The notes: generated from the letters alone by a model not told the origin. A stretch of DNA of 54,651 nt from Chloroflexota bacterium (GCA_029782225.1 JAKOVF010000162.1:1-54651); one strand, 5' to 3'. Shown: positions 1 through 7,987, counted from the first letter of the stretch. Translations and numbers: made by a program.

Positions 1-461
1 GGAACTTCTTCTGGCGAGTCAGCGTGCTGGAGGATGCGGGTGTAGGCGAATCATTGCGCCGCGGCTTCCAGATGGCGCGTGAAAATTGGAAGAGCGTCGG
101 CGTGATGTGGCTGGTAATGATCGGACTGTCAATTGCCTGGGCCGTCGTATCCATCCTCGCTGCCATCATCACCCTGCCAGTGGTTCTGGTCACAGGTGCG
201 CTCGGCGTGATCATAGCCGGCATTCCCGCCCTGGTTGTAGGTGGACTCAGCAGTACGTTCCTGAGTGGATGGCTGCCATGGATCGTCGGTGTTCTCTTTT
301 CGCTGCCTCTATTCCTCGTGATTGCCTTTTCACCATGGCTCATGCTCGGAGGTTGGCAGGCTGTCTTCACTTCCACCGTTTGGACGCTGGTCTATCGTGA
401 ACTGAAAGCGCTTCCTGCCCTCACAAACGGAAATGCGGCAGTAGAACCTAAACCAGAGTAA
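1..461 (+). CDS. membrane protein, 3' part only
   Basis: The frame is open from base 3 at the window edge to the stop, so the true start lies outside; the GTG at base 24 is only an internal codon. The visible part has an amphipathic stretch rich in Arg/Lys, then four or so strongly hydrophobic segments with Gly-rich turns, and a hydrophilic tail of about 25 residues. This looks like the C-terminal half of a polytopic inner-membrane protein of the kind often annotated as a glycerophosphodiesterase-type membrane domain or DUF4013-like protein. I do not recognise the family with certainty. A strong hairpin terminator follows closely, so it is the last gene of its transcript. Confidence 0.6.
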   Translation, partial: NFFWRVSVLEDAGVGESLRRGFQMARENWKSVGVMWLVMIGLSIAWAVVSILAAIITLPVVLVTGALGVIIAGIPALVVGGLSSTFLSGWLPWIVGVLFSLPLFLVIAFSPWLMLGGWQAVFTSTVWTLVYRELKALPALTNGNAAVEPKPE

Positions 462-488
462 TGCTCGCCGGAATACACCGGAATCAGA

Positions 489-526
489 AGGGCGACCCGC
501 TTGAGGTCGCCCTTGCTTTATTTCTT
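489..526 (+). terminator. rho-independent terminator
   Basis: A perfect 9-bp stem (489-497 with 505-513, AGGGCGACC / GGTCGCCCT) with a 7-nt loop is followed by a T-rich run. It sits just after the stop codon of the membrane protein gene. Confidence 0.7.
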
Positions 527-559
527 CGAAACTGTCTCTATTGCCTATCTGCGATAGTA

Positions 560-600
560 GACCACAGACCGTGGACAACTGTCGTCCATGGTCTGTGGTC
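560..600. repeat. 17-bp-stem palindrome (REP-like)
   Basis: Arms 560-576 and 584-600 pair with one wobble around a 7-nt loop. There is no T-run. It is between two convergent genes. A similar palindrome with a related core (agacca / tggtct) lies at 24221-24258, so this is probably one copy of a dispersed palindromic family rather than a dedicated terminator. Confidence 0.6.
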
Positions 601-616
601 AATGGTCCATCGATCC

Positions 617-787
617 CTACCGAATGAAGAATGAAAGGATTATGAGAATTGCGAAGAAAACACCGGCCAGCGTTCCGATGCGCTTGAGGTCATGTTTCAC
701 ATTGCTGTAATCGGGGTTGAATTCTGCCGGGGCCGCGACTGCACGCGGAGCTGATACGGTCTTTCTAATTTTGCTCTTCTTTGCCAT
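617..787 (-). CDS. 56-aa single-pass membrane peptide
   Basis: This small gene encodes 56 residues. It opens with a Lys/Arg-rich segment (MAKKSKIRK), has an Ala/Pro linker, and ends with one hydrophobic helix (about residues 38-55) closed by Arg. A GGAGATT Shine-Dalgarno sits 7 nt before the ATG. The topology is positive-inside with the C-terminus in or across the membrane. It lies directly downstream of the sortase gene on the same strand (9 bp apart), so it is probably co-transcribed and could be an accessory to cell-surface work. No family is recognised. The clean SD, the full-length helix and the tight spacing make a real gene likely. Confidence 0.7.
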   Translation of the reverse strand: MAKKSKIRKTVSAPRAVAAPAEFNPDYSNVKHDLKRIGTLAGVFFAILIILSFFIR

Positions 788-796
788 TTGAATCTC

Positions 797-1702
797 CTAA
801 TTTTGTAATCGCGCAAAAACCACAATGCGCTGTTTATCAACAAGATATGGATAGCACGAGATCAATGTCACGGTTGGGCCGCCGGTGGAGGCCATCACTT
901 CGACAGCGGTCGGTTCCACCAGCGCGGTGCGGTCAACGATGTACGTGTACTGTCTCTGCTGAGTATACAGGATCACCTGATCCCCCGGCGCAAGTTTATC
1001 CAGATAGCGAAAAAGTTCGCCATACACATCGTTATGTGCCGAGAGCACAATGTTCCCATCCTGGCCAGGGTTGGATGAGCCAATGTGCTGTGCCACTCCC
1101 TTTTTCAACTGTTCCCAGCCATCTCCCTGCACCACGGGAGCGTCCACCTTGATGGTGGGAATCTGGATACGGATGGCCTGGTCCGGGGCGGCGGTGGGGA
1201 TGGGCACATTTGCCAGTGACTGCACCATGGGCCGCAAATGCTCCGGAATTTCCTCTTCATTCGGCGCTGTGTTGCCCTGCGCATCAGGCGGCTTGTGACC
1301 TGAAGGAAGCACAACCGCCATCACCAGCGGGGTCGGGGTGGCCGTGGCCGGGTTGAGGGCTTGCGCTACTTCCCGATTCAGGTCACGCAGCAGACCCAGA
1401 CCGTTGATGATGACGCCGATCAGGCCGACGACCGCAAGAACTTCCACGGCGAGCAGGACTCGGTCCATCACCCTGCGGCGCTTCGTCACCGCGACCGGAG
1501 GCTGGGACGCCGTTTCCTCGGGCGTATCCACCACCGGCGCGGACTCCTCTTTCAGGTCCGGCAGATCCGGAGCAAGGGCCACCACACGTCCCGTGCGGCG
1601 GTAATGCTCCAGTCGTTCCTTGCGTGCCCCGCGTCGTTTCTCGACCAGCAGGCGACGCAATTCCTCGACGGATAGATCCTCCGGTGCTTTCTTGCGGGCC
1701 AT
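797..1702 (-). CDS. membrane-anchored sortase (class D/E-like)
   Basis: Sortases are cysteine transpeptidases that cut and attach surface proteins. From the start chosen here the protein has 301 residues. It has a basic cytoplasmic head of about 80 residues, a transmembrane helix near 82-105, a Thr/Pro linker, then the sortase beta-barrel beginning with IQIPTIKVDAPVVQG. The catalytic set is visible: His223 in SAHND, Cys283 in TLISCYP and Arg292 in KQRIVVFA. An in-frame Met seven codons upstream was rejected because a TATAAT box lies between the two, 9 nt before the chosen ATG; that also makes the mRNA probably leaderless. No LPXTG substrate gene is seen nearby. The N-terminal cytoplasmic extension is longer than in classical class A enzymes. 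Confidence 0.88.
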   Translation of the reverse strand: MARKKAPEDLSVEELRRLLVEKRRGARKERLEHYRRTGRVVALAPDLPDLKEESAPVVDTPEETASQPPVAVTKRRRVMDRVLLAVEVLAVVGLIGVIINGLGLLRDLNREVAQALNPATATPTPLVMAVVLPSGHKPPDAQGNTAPNEEEIPEHLRPMVQSLANVPIPTAAPDQAIRIQIPTIKVDAPVVQGDGWEQLKKGVAQHIGSSNPGQDGNIVLSAHNDVYGELFRYLDKLAPGDQVILYTQQRQYTYIVDRTALVEPTAVEVMASTGGPTVTLISCYPYLVDKQRIVVFARLQN

Positions 1703-1711
1703 AGCGAAGGG

Positions 1712-1717
1712 ATTATA
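1712..1717 (-). promoter_or_regulatory. -10 box of a leaderless sortase promoter
   Basis: TATAAT on the minus strand lies 9 nt before the sortase ATG with no Shine-Dalgarno between. A -35 element is not clear. Confidence 0.5.
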
Positions 1718-1787
1718 CCGCATGGCATGTGCCGGCTTCTAATGTAAGAGATTCACATTTAAACGGGTCTGTATGCAAGATTGGTGC

Positions 1788-1816
1788 TTGCTTTCGACCT
1801 TTCTTTGAAGTAAAAT
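1788..1816 (+). promoter_or_regulatory. sigma70-type promoter of the SpoIIE phosphatase gene
   Basis: TTGCTT (1788-1793), a 17-nt spacer and TAAAAT (1811-1816) lie 44 nt before the start codon. Confidence 0.55.
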
Positions 1817-1860
1817 ATTAGAACATCCGTTCGTACGCCTTTTTATTACTCAGAGGAACC

Positions 1861-2880
1861 ATGAGAGCCAAAACCTATGATGAGATCGAGACCGGGTTGG
1901 AGGAGAAACAATCCAACCTGCTCCAGTGGATCGAGACAACGCCCGAACAAAAGAAACAAATCCAACTGGGCCCGGCAGACGAAACCGCTGTCGAGGAGCA
2001 TCTACACGTGATCGAGGAATCCCTCGAGAAAATTGAGGAAGGGGTATTCGGCATCTGCGAAGTCTGTCATGAGTCCGTGGATGATGAGCTTTTGCAGATG
2101 GATTACACCTCCTGTGTGTGTCTCGGTCACTTTTCGGATGAAGAGCTTCGGCAATTGGAGAGCGAGCTTGAATTATCCCAGGTCATCCAGCGTGGACTGC
2201 TGCCGCAGCAGGTCCCATCCATTGAGGGGATCAATGTTGCGGCGTTCAGCCGCCCGGCCCAGATCGTCGGCGGTGACTATTTCGACTTTGTTGATTTCAA
2301 AGATGGGATGCACGGCCTGATCATGGCCGACGTGAGCGGTCATGGCGTATCTGCTGGCATGTTGATCAGCAGTCTCCAGACTGCCTTTCATACGCTGGTG
2401 CCTGATGCCGATTCACCGTTGGACGTGCTGGAACGTATCAATCGCCTTTACATCCATAACATAAAGTTCTCGACCTTTGTGACGATCTTCTTTGGCAAGC
2501 TCGATCCAGAGACCCATGTCCTCACTTATGCCAATGCCGGTCACAACTCGGCTTATCTGTACCGGGCATCCACTGGAGACGAAATCTGGCTGCGGCCCAC
2601 CGGCCCAGCCATTGGCCTGGTCGACGAATTTGCCGTGCAGATGGACTCGGTCCAATTACAGCAGGGTGACATCCTGCTGTTCTACACGGACGGCATTACG
2701 GAGGCCTTTAATCAAGACGGCGTGATGTGGGGCGAAGATAGCCTGGCCGACATCGTCAAACAGAATATGGACTCGTCTGCAGAACAGTTGATCCAGAAGA
2801 TCCTGCAGGGCCTGAAGCTTCACACGGACGGGAGCCCATTGGAGGATGATGTGACCTTGATGGTATACCGGGTCAGGTAA
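1861..2880 (+). CDS. SpoIIE-type protein phosphatase with DksA-like zinc-finger N-terminus
   Basis: The enzyme should remove phosphate from Ser/Thr of a target such as an anti-sigma antagonist. Residues 1-60 form a charged helical region. Residues 62-90 resemble the DksA/TraR zinc finger (GICEVC then CVC), but the second pair is Cys85-x-Cys87 rather than C-x2-C. The PP2C/SpoIIE domain starts near residue 105, with GGDYFDF (137-143) and DVSGHG (157-162), later FYTDGITEA and EDDVTLM, which supply the metal-binding aspartates. An AGAGGAA Shine-Dalgarno precedes the ATG. The gene converges on a Ser/Thr kinase gene and shares a bidirectional terminator with it. The fusion of a DksA-like finger to a phosphatase is uncommon. 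Catalytic assignment is firm; the role of the finger is inference. Confidence 0.88.
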   Translation: MRAKTYDEIETGLEEKQSNLLQWIETTPEQKKQIQLGPADETAVEEHLHVIEESLEKIEEGVFGICEVCHESVDDELLQMDYTSCVCLGHFSDEELRQLESELELSQVIQRGLLPQQVPSIEGINVAAFSRPAQIVGGDYFDFVDFKDGMHGLIMADVSGHGVSAGMLISSLQTAFHTLVPDADSPLDVLERINRLYIHNIKFSTFVTIFFGKLDPETHVLTYANAGHNSAYLYRASTGDEIWLRPTGPAIGLVDEFAVQMDSVQLQQGDILLFYTDGITEAFNQDGVMWGEDSLADIVKQNMDSSAEQLIQKILQGLKLHTDGSPLEDDVTLMVYRVR

Positions 2881-2913
2881 CGTTCACAGCCCCCGACTAG
2901 ACTCTAGATAATG

Positions 2914-2953
2914 AAAAGCTCCGAGGCCTCGAGAAAGGCCTCGGAGCTTTTAC
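2914..2953. terminator. bidirectional terminator
   Basis: A perfect 16-bp stem (2914-2929 with 2936-2951) begins with AAAA and ends with TTTT, so it can stop transcription on both strands. It separates the convergent phosphatase and kinase genes. Confidence 0.8.
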
Positions 2954-2978
2954 GTTCATTCAACCTGGTATTCAGCCT

Positions 2979-4754
2979 CTAAGGCTCGGCCGGGCTGTAG
3001 ATTTGCAGATTGTCAAAATACACGGAATCCCCAGAGCTTGTATTCGAGCCGTCGGCCGGAATAACAAAGAAACCAAAAGCGCCCGGATTCTTAATGGTTG
3101 TGTCAGAAAGATCCATCACAAGGACATCATTCAGGAAGGCGCGGATCTGCGCGCCACGTGCCTCCAGGACCACATGATTGTATTCACTGGCTTTCAGTGC
3201 GTTCGCTGGCAGTGTGAAACTCTTTTCCACAGACCAGTCATTATATAGCCAGGCGCCAAAGATGACAGTCTGTTCCGTGGGTGCAAACCCGAGCAGGTAA
3301 TACCAGTCCAGGGTTCCATCTTGCGCGGTCTCGGCTCGGAAGATCAGGCCGTATTCGCTGCCCGTTCCGGGTGCCGGGGCCATGAAATCGAATTCAATGA
3401 CGACATCACCAAATTGCGATTGATAGTATATGACCGGCATTACATGGCTGGCATAGCTGCTGGAGAGATGGCCATGACCGTCCTTATTGCTGAACGCCAT
3501 CATGTCACCGCCAAAAACCGGCCGTGCACTGCTCGTCGCGGAGTTGAAGTCATCGCTGAACAGGACTTCCCTGTTCGGCGGCGCCGTTGTTGCGGTCGTA
3601 GTCGGATCTGCCTGGGTTGGAAGGGTGGGAGTTGGATTGATCTGAACAGCAGGCGATTCAGTTGCACCGGATAGAAAACGATTGAGCGCGCCAGGCAGCG
3701 AGGCAAGGAGGGCCAGCACGCAGCAGAATAGAAATAGAACGCCAACAGCGATGGAAATCAATGACCAGGGGGAGCGTTTCGTTTTCGACCTCTGTGCTGG
3801 GGGAGCCCCTGGCGTGCCATTTGTGGGTGCCTTTTCAACCGGAGTGCTTTTCTCACTGATAGCCGATGCAGGGCCTGATAGGGACTTCCTCGACAGCTTT
3901 ACAGCCGTACCCTGCATGGGCACACCCGCCGCTTCCCACGCGGACTTGAAAGCTGCCACCATTTCGCGGACCGTGCCGTAGCGATCGACGCGTTCCTTTG
4001 CGAGCGCTTTGAGCAGAACACGTTCCACATCCACCGGCACCGCGGGGTTGACAAGGCGCGGCAGTGGCAGGGGCGAATAGATGTGGTCATGGATGATGGC
4101 AAACGGCGTGTCGGCGCTGAATGGTACCTGTCCCACGACCATCTCATAAAGCATGACGCCAAACGAATAGATGTCGGTGCCTTCATCCAGGTCTCTCTTG
4201 CCGATGGCCTGTTCCGGCGAGATGTATTGCGGGGTGCCGATGATCGCGTCAGACGACAGGGTGGACTCCCCTGCCTGGGCAATGCGCGCCAGCCCGAAGT
4301 CCGCGAGATACGTTTTTCCATTCGCAGCGAGCAGCACGTTGGAGGGCTTGACGTCGCGGTGCAGAATCCCCTGCTCGTGAGCATAGGATAGAGCGGAGCC
4401 TACCGATTCAACGATTTGATTGATCTCTTCAGAGCGCAGGGGACCGCGCGCCAGGCGGGCCTTCAGCGTTTCCCCCTCGATGAATTTCATGACCAGATAG
4501 GAGTGCTTCTCATGTACGGCAAAGTCATGAACCGGGACAATATGCGGATGTTCCAGCTTGGCCACCAGGCGCGCTTCCCGTTGAAAGCGCGCCGCGAAGG
4601 TTGGGTCATCACTCAGATCAGGATGCAGCACCTTCAGCGCCACGTAGCGATCTAACGCGGCATGGTATGCTTTGTAGACAGTCGCCATTCCACCCTGACC
4701 CAACTGCTCGATGATGCGATAGGGGCCTACGTTTTCACCGACTGTAAATGGCAT
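2979..4754 (-). CDS. transmembrane Ser/Thr protein kinase (PknB-like) with lectin-like ectodomain
   Basis: This Hanks-type kinase has 591 residues from the ATG that carries a GGAGG Shine-Dalgarno. A frame extension of 26 codons upstream lacks one. The kinase domain (about 11-275) shows the Gly-loop GQGGMATVYKA, the ATP lysine Lys41, HRDVKPSN with Asp134, and the DFG at 152-154. A Ser/Pro/Lys juxtamembrane stretch leads to a transmembrane helix at about 330-352. A Thr/Pro-rich stalk (PTPTLPTQADPTTTATT) follows, then an extracellular beta-sandwich of about 190 residues resembling a LamG/DUF1080-type concanavalin fold. There are no PASTA repeats. The likely logic is extracellular ligand sensing with cytoplasmic phosphorylation, possibly reversed by the convergent phosphatase. 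Kinase call firm; ectodomain fold moderate. Confidence 0.9.
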   Translation of the reverse strand: MPFTVGENVGPYRIIEQLGQGGMATVYKAYHAALDRYVALKVLHPDLSDDPTFAARFQREARLVAKLEHPHIVPVHDFAVHEKHSYLVMKFIEGETLKARLARGPLRSEEINQIVESVGSALSYAHEQGILHRDVKPSNVLLAANGKTYLADFGLARIAQAGESTLSSDAIIGTPQYISPEQAIGKRDLDEGTDIYSFGVMLYEMVVGQVPFSADTPFAIIHDHIYSPLPLPRLVNPAVPVDVERVLLKALAKERVDRYGTVREMVAAFKSAWEAAGVPMQGTAVKLSRKSLSGPASAISEKSTPVEKAPTNGTPGAPPAQRSKTKRSPWSLISIAVGVLFLFCCVLALLASLPGALNRFLSGATESPAVQINPTPTLPTQADPTTTATTAPPNREVLFSDDFNSATSSARPVFGGDMMAFSNKDGHGHLSSSYASHVMPVIYYQSQFGDVVIEFDFMAPAPGTGSEYGLIFRAETAQDGTLDWYYLLGFAPTEQTVIFGAWLYNDWSVEKSFTLPANALKASEYNHVVLEARGAQIRAFLNDVLVMDLSDTTIKNPGAFGFFVIPADGSNTSSGDSVYFDNLQIYSPAEP

Positions 4755-4845
4755 AGGAGCCCTCCTGCAAAAGTCTAATCTGAGTATAGCATGAGAGCCA
4801 TTTCCAATTTGCTTCTGAAATGATCTCAACATTTGGCAGATTCCA

Positions 4846-4874
4846 TTGCCAAAAGCCAGTCACCTCGTTATAAT
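4846..4874 (+). promoter_or_regulatory. promoter of tRNA-Val
   Basis: TTGCCA (4846-4851), 17-nt spacer and TATAAT (4869-4874) end 12 nt before the mature tRNA. Confidence 0.7.
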
Positions 4875-4886
4875 GTGAGCCTGTTC

Positions 4887-4960
4887 GGGCGGGTAGCTCA
4901 GTTGGTTAGAGCACTGCGTTGACATCGCAGAGGTCGCAGGTTCGAGCCCTGTCTCGCCCA
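4887..4960 (+). tRNA. tRNA-Val (anticodon GAC)
   Basis: The cloverleaf is complete. The acceptor GGGCGGG pairs with CTCGCCC, the D-arm is GCTC/GAGC, the anticodon stem CTGCG/CGCAG encloses TTGACAT with anticodon GAC, and a canonical GGTTCGAGCC T-arm follows. The discriminator is A and CCA is not encoded. Confidence 0.95.
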
Positions 4961-4966
4961 CAGAAG

Positions 4967-4990
4967 AAGCCCCTGTTTTCACAGGGGCTT
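4967..4990 (+). terminator. hairpin after tRNA-Val
   Basis: A perfect 10-bp stem (4967-4976 with 4981-4990) closes a TTTC loop directly after the tRNA. The T-tail is weak, so termination is likely but not certain. Confidence 0.5.
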
Positions 4991-5071
4991 AATGATTCTC
5001 GGAAGCCGGAGTGCTACAATGGGGTCGTCAATTCGGACAATTTCTGTCTAATTTACATAAAGGAGTGAAAA

Positions 5072-5653
5072 GTGTTCATTGATTTCCTGACTTTGATCAT
5101 GATCAATATGGTCGGTGGTACTGTGTTGCTTGCCTACTACCTCTGGAGAGGCATTGATGAGGCAAATCAACGCCCCTACGCTGCAGGTTTTTTCGGAGTC
5201 GGCCTGCTCGCCCTTGTCACCGGTCTTCAGCTTTCCTTTACCTGGCCTTTGCCTGGCAGTTATAACGTTGGATATGGCGACGCGACCACGCTTTTCGGTG
5301 TCGTTTTTCTCATAACGGCTCTGGCCCTCTGGCAAGGCTGGAGTTTGATTCCGGTTTCCATCTATGCTTTTTTTGCGGCAATCGACGCGCTCATCGTCGG
5401 CATCCGCATTTGGTCCCTGCAGTTGACCAAGGAACCCTTGATCTCAGCGGTAGGTTTTGTCCTGGCAGGGTTTGCGGGACTGGGCGTTTTTCCATTCCTC
5501 ATGTGGTTCAGAGAAAACAAAATCGTCCGCTGGATTGGTATTCTGCTGCTGCTTGGAACAGCACTACTTTGGGGGATCACTTTCTACGGCTCCTTATGGG
5601 ACCATATGGCAAGCTTCTCAAAGTGGGTGCCTGCCACGATGGGAGGCCAGTAG
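5072..5653 (+). CDS. DUF981-like polytopic membrane protein
   Basis: The 193-residue product starts at a GTG with an AAGGAG Shine-Dalgarno 7 nt upstream. It has about six transmembrane helices separated by short loops and almost no soluble domain. Sequence features such as the early YYLWRGIDEANQRPYAAGFF segment and the following GLLALVTG match my memory of the DUF981 family of predicted membrane proteins, whose function is unknown. It stands alone between tRNA-Val and the thrS leader and is transcribed on the same strand as both. No ligand-binding or catalytic motif can be named. Confidence 0.65.
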   Translation: MFIDFLTLIMINMVGGTVLLAYYLWRGIDEANQRPYAAGFFGVGLLALVTGLQLSFTWPLPGSYNVGYGDATTLFGVVFLITALALWQGWSLIPVSIYAFFAAIDALIVGIRIWSLQLTKEPLISAVGFVLAGFAGLGVFPFLMWFRENKIVRWIGILLLLGTALLWGITFYGSLWDHMASFSKWVPATMGGQ

Positions 5654-5663
5654 AAATTTCCGC

Positions 5664-5691
5664 TTGACAATCCCTGTGAGCGGCATATAAT
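5664..5691 (+). promoter_or_regulatory. promoter of the thrS T-box leader
   Basis: A consensus TTGACA (5664-5669), 16-nt spacer and TATAAT (5686-5691) start the leader RNA just after the preceding stop codon. Confidence 0.75.
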
Positions 5692-5697
5692 ACACGG

Positions 5698-5971
5698 ATA
5701 AATTCAAACGCATTGACCGGGACGAGTACGTGGTCCCTTCCCTGACAGGGAGAAGAGATCGAAGATTGAGAGTCTCTTCCAGGAGAAGCCACCGAAAACC
5801 ACCCGCGAGCATGACCCTGAACGTAGGGATCGCCCTTGCGGTCATCCACAAATAAGGGAAACGGGTTGCTCCGTTAGAAGCTCAAGAGATACCCTTGGTG
5901 TTTCCCAGGGTAAATCGGGTGGAACCGCGTGAGATCCAGACTCTCGCCCCGTTGTGGGCGAGAGTTTTTTG
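5698..5971 (+). ncRNA. T-box riboswitch (tRNA-Thr sensing) upstream of thrS
   Basis: T-box leaders bind uncharged tRNA and switch a terminator to an antiterminator. The hallmark T-box sequence GGGTGGAACCGCG is at 5917-5929. It is followed by an intrinsic terminator with a 10-bp stem (5940-5949 with 5956-5965) and a T-run. Stem I elements are present: an AGTA-type motif near 5726, an AGAGAT-type bulge near 5754, and a GAAAACCACCC segment at 5794-5804 holding ACC triplets that could be the Thr specifier codon. Placement before thrS agrees with a threonine specificity. The class call is firm; the exact specifier and stem boundaries need folding. Confidence 0.92.
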
Positions 5972-5987
5972 TTTGCAGGAGGCTGCC

Positions 5988-6056
5988 ATGACTGAAGACT
6001 CAACTACCTTCACTCCAAAGCGCCTCGGAGGTTTGCCTGTGTCCGTAAGGGTGTAA
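5988..6056 (+). CDS. 22-codon Thr-rich micro-ORF between T-box and thrS
   Basis: An ATG with an ideal AGGAGG Shine-Dalgarno (5977-5982, 5-nt spacing) opens immediately after the T-box terminator. It runs 22 codons to TAA. Four of its first nine codons are threonine (MTEDSTTFT). It is out of frame with thrS and ends 119 nt before its start. This has the form of an amino-acid-responsive leader peptide, which would place a translational threonine sensor after the transcriptional T-box. It could also be chance or a decayed gene start. The perfect ribosome site favours translation. Confidence 0.5.
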   Translation: MTEDSTTFTPKRLGGLPVSVRV

Positions 6057-6095
6057 CTGCTTCCCTCCGGAGGTGCGGAATTCTATCGAAGCAGG

Positions 6096-6146
6096 AGCAA
6101 ACCAAAAGCTCGCACTGCCTGCACCCTGCGCAGGCACGGGTGAGCA
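6096..6146 (+). promoter_or_regulatory. candidate hairpin before the thrS ribosome site
   Basis: TGCCTG pairs with CAGGCA around a short loop, and flanking GCT/CAC segments can pair with GTG/AGC. The structure lies between the micro-ORF and the thrS Shine-Dalgarno and could respond to ribosome position. This is inference from base pairing only. Confidence 0.3.
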
Positions 6147-6175
6147 AAGTCGAAGTGTCAAGAAAGGAAGCAAGA

Positions 6176-7987
6176 ATGGCTCAACAGGCTCAGGAAAAAT
6201 ACGAAGAGTCAAATTTATATAAGATTCGTCACTCGGCCGCGCATGTCATGGCGCAGGCTGTGCTGGAGATGTTCCCGGAGGCCAAGTACACAATCGGTCC
6301 GCCGGTGGAAAACGGTTTTTACTATGACTTCGATCTGCCGCGCAACCTTACGCCCGAGGATTTGGAGCAGATCGAAAAGCGCATGAGGCAGATCGTGCAG
6401 GGCAAACATGAGTTCAAGAAGCAGATCCTCTCTGCCGAAGAGGCCAAGAAGATTTTTGCCGACCAGCCGTACAAGCTGGAGCTGATCGAAGGGCTCGAAA
6501 AAGGTGGCATGGACGAATATGGCAATCCGCTCAAAGAGAAGCCGGAGATTTCGATCTACCAGCAGGATTCGTTCACGGATCTCTGCCGCGGACCGCATGT
6601 CGAAAATACAAGAGAGATCAAGCCGGATGCTTTCAAGCTGATGTCGATTGCAGGCGCCTACTGGCGCGGCGACGAGAACAACAAGATGCTCCAGCGCGTG
6701 TACGGCACGGCCTGGGAGAACGCGCAACAGTTGAAGGATTATCTTTATCAATTGGAGGAAGCCAAGAAGCGCGACCATCGCAAGCTCGGCAAAGAATTGG
6801 AAATCTTCATCTTTGACGATGAGATCGGTCCTGGCTTGCCTTTGTGGCTGCCGAACGGCGGCGTGATGATCGAGGAGTTGGAGAAACTTGCCAAGGAGAT
6901 GGAAGAAAAGGCTGGCTATTTGCGTGTCCGCACGCCGAACCTGACGAAGGAAGATTTGTTCATTCGGTCTGGCCATCTGCCTTACTATGCTGAATCCATG
7001 TACCCGCCGATGGAACTGGAAGGAGTGAAGTACTACGTCAAGCCGATGAACTGTCCGTTCCACCATAAGATTTTCGGCTCGAAGCAGCGCTCCTACCGTG
7101 ACCTGCCGATTCGACTCGCCGAATATGGGACATGCTACCGCTATGAAAAATCAGGCGAATTGTTCGGCCTGATGCGCGTCCGCTCGATGCAGATGAACGA
7201 TGCCCACATTTATTGCTCCGAGGAGCAGTTCGAGCAGGAGTTCATGGGCGTTGTGGGGTTGTATCACAAGTACTTTGAGCTGTTTGGCATCGAGAAATAC
7301 GTGATGCGCCTGAGCCTGCATGGCAAGGCGGGGCTCGGCAAGAAGTATGTGGACAACGAGCGATTGTGGATCAAAACGGAAGAGATGGTGCGCCGCGCCA
7401 TGGATAATGGCGGCGTGCCTTACGTGGAAGCCGAGGATGAAGCTGCCTTCTACGGCCCCAAGATCGATGTGCAGATCTGGTCAGCCATTGGCAAGGAGTT
7501 CTCTCTGGCAACGAACCAGGTGGACTTTGCCGTGCCCGAACGCTTCGACCTGAAGTTTACGAACAAGGATGGCAACGAGGAGATCCCGCTCTGCATCCAC
7601 CGCGCGCCCCTTTCGACGCATGAGCGCATGGTCGGTTTCCTGCTCGAGCATTACGCAGGCAATTTCCCGGTCTGGCTTTCACCGGAGCAGGTACGCGTCA
7701 TCCCGATCACGGATGGGCAGAACGAATATGCCCAGGGTATTGTCCAGCAGTTGCGTGAGAACGGAATCCGCGTCAGCGCGGATATCAGTGCCCAGCGTAT
7801 GAACGCCAAGATTCGCCAGGCCCAGTTGATGAAGGTGCCGTATATGCTCGTCGTTGGCGAGAATGAAATGAACGCAGGGCAGGTTTCCCTGCGTGTGCGT
7901 GATGGGAGCCAGCAGAATAATATCCCACTGGGTGAGTTTGTTGCCCGAGCGAACGATAAGATTGTGAGAAGGGCGAAGGAACTTTAG
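6176..7987 (+). CDS. thrS: threonyl-tRNA synthetase
   Basis: The class II synthetase attaches threonine to tRNA-Thr in the cytoplasm. I start at the ATG with AAGGAAG 5 nt upstream, giving 603 residues; a GTG 12 codons earlier is less well placed. The N-terminus goes straight into the editing (SAD) domain with HSAAH (His19, His23) and DLCRGPH, so the usual TGS domain of about 60 residues is missing. The catalytic core shows the zinc cysteine in KPMNCPFHH and motif 2 around GTCYRYEKSGELFGLMRVR. Motif 3 follows at HRAPLSTHERMVGFL. The C-terminal anticodon-binding domain begins near VRVIPITDGQ. It is controlled by the T-box leader upstream. Confidence 0.97.
   Translation: MAQQAQEKYEESNLYKIRHSAAHVMAQAVLEMFPEAKYTIGPPVENGFYYDFDLPRNLTPEDLEQIEKRMRQIVQGKHEFKKQILSAEEAKKIFADQPYKLELIEGLEKGGMDEYGNPLKEKPEISIYQQDSFTDLCRGPHVENTREIKPDAFKLMSIAGAYWRGDENNKMLQRVYGTAWENAQQLKDYLYQLEEAKKRDHRKLGKELEIFIFDDEIGPGLPLWLPNGGVMIEELEKLAKEMEEKAGYLRVRTPNLTKEDLFIRSGHLPYYAESMYPPMELEGVKYYVKPMNCPFHHKIFGSKQRSYRDLPIRLAEYGTCYRYEKSGELFGLMRVRSMQMNDAHIYCSEEQFEQEFMGVVGLYHKYFELFGIEKYVMRLSLHGKAGLGKKYVDNERLWIKTEEMVRRAMDNGGVPYVEAEDEAAFYGPKIDVQIWSAIGKEFSLATNQVDFAVPERFDLKFTNKDGNEEIPLCIHRAPLSTHERMVGFLLEHYAGNFPVWLSPEQVRVIPITDGQNEYAQGIVQQLRENGIRVSADISAQRMNAKIRQAQLMKVPYMLVVGENEMNAGQVSLRVRDGSQQNNIPLGEFVARANDKIVRRAKEL

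Noticed and set aside
6215..7066. 283-codon open frame on the minus strand
   Set aside because: It is antisense to the well-supported thrS gene, has no ribosome site and encodes a low-complexity Leu/Arg-rich peptide typical of a shadow frame.
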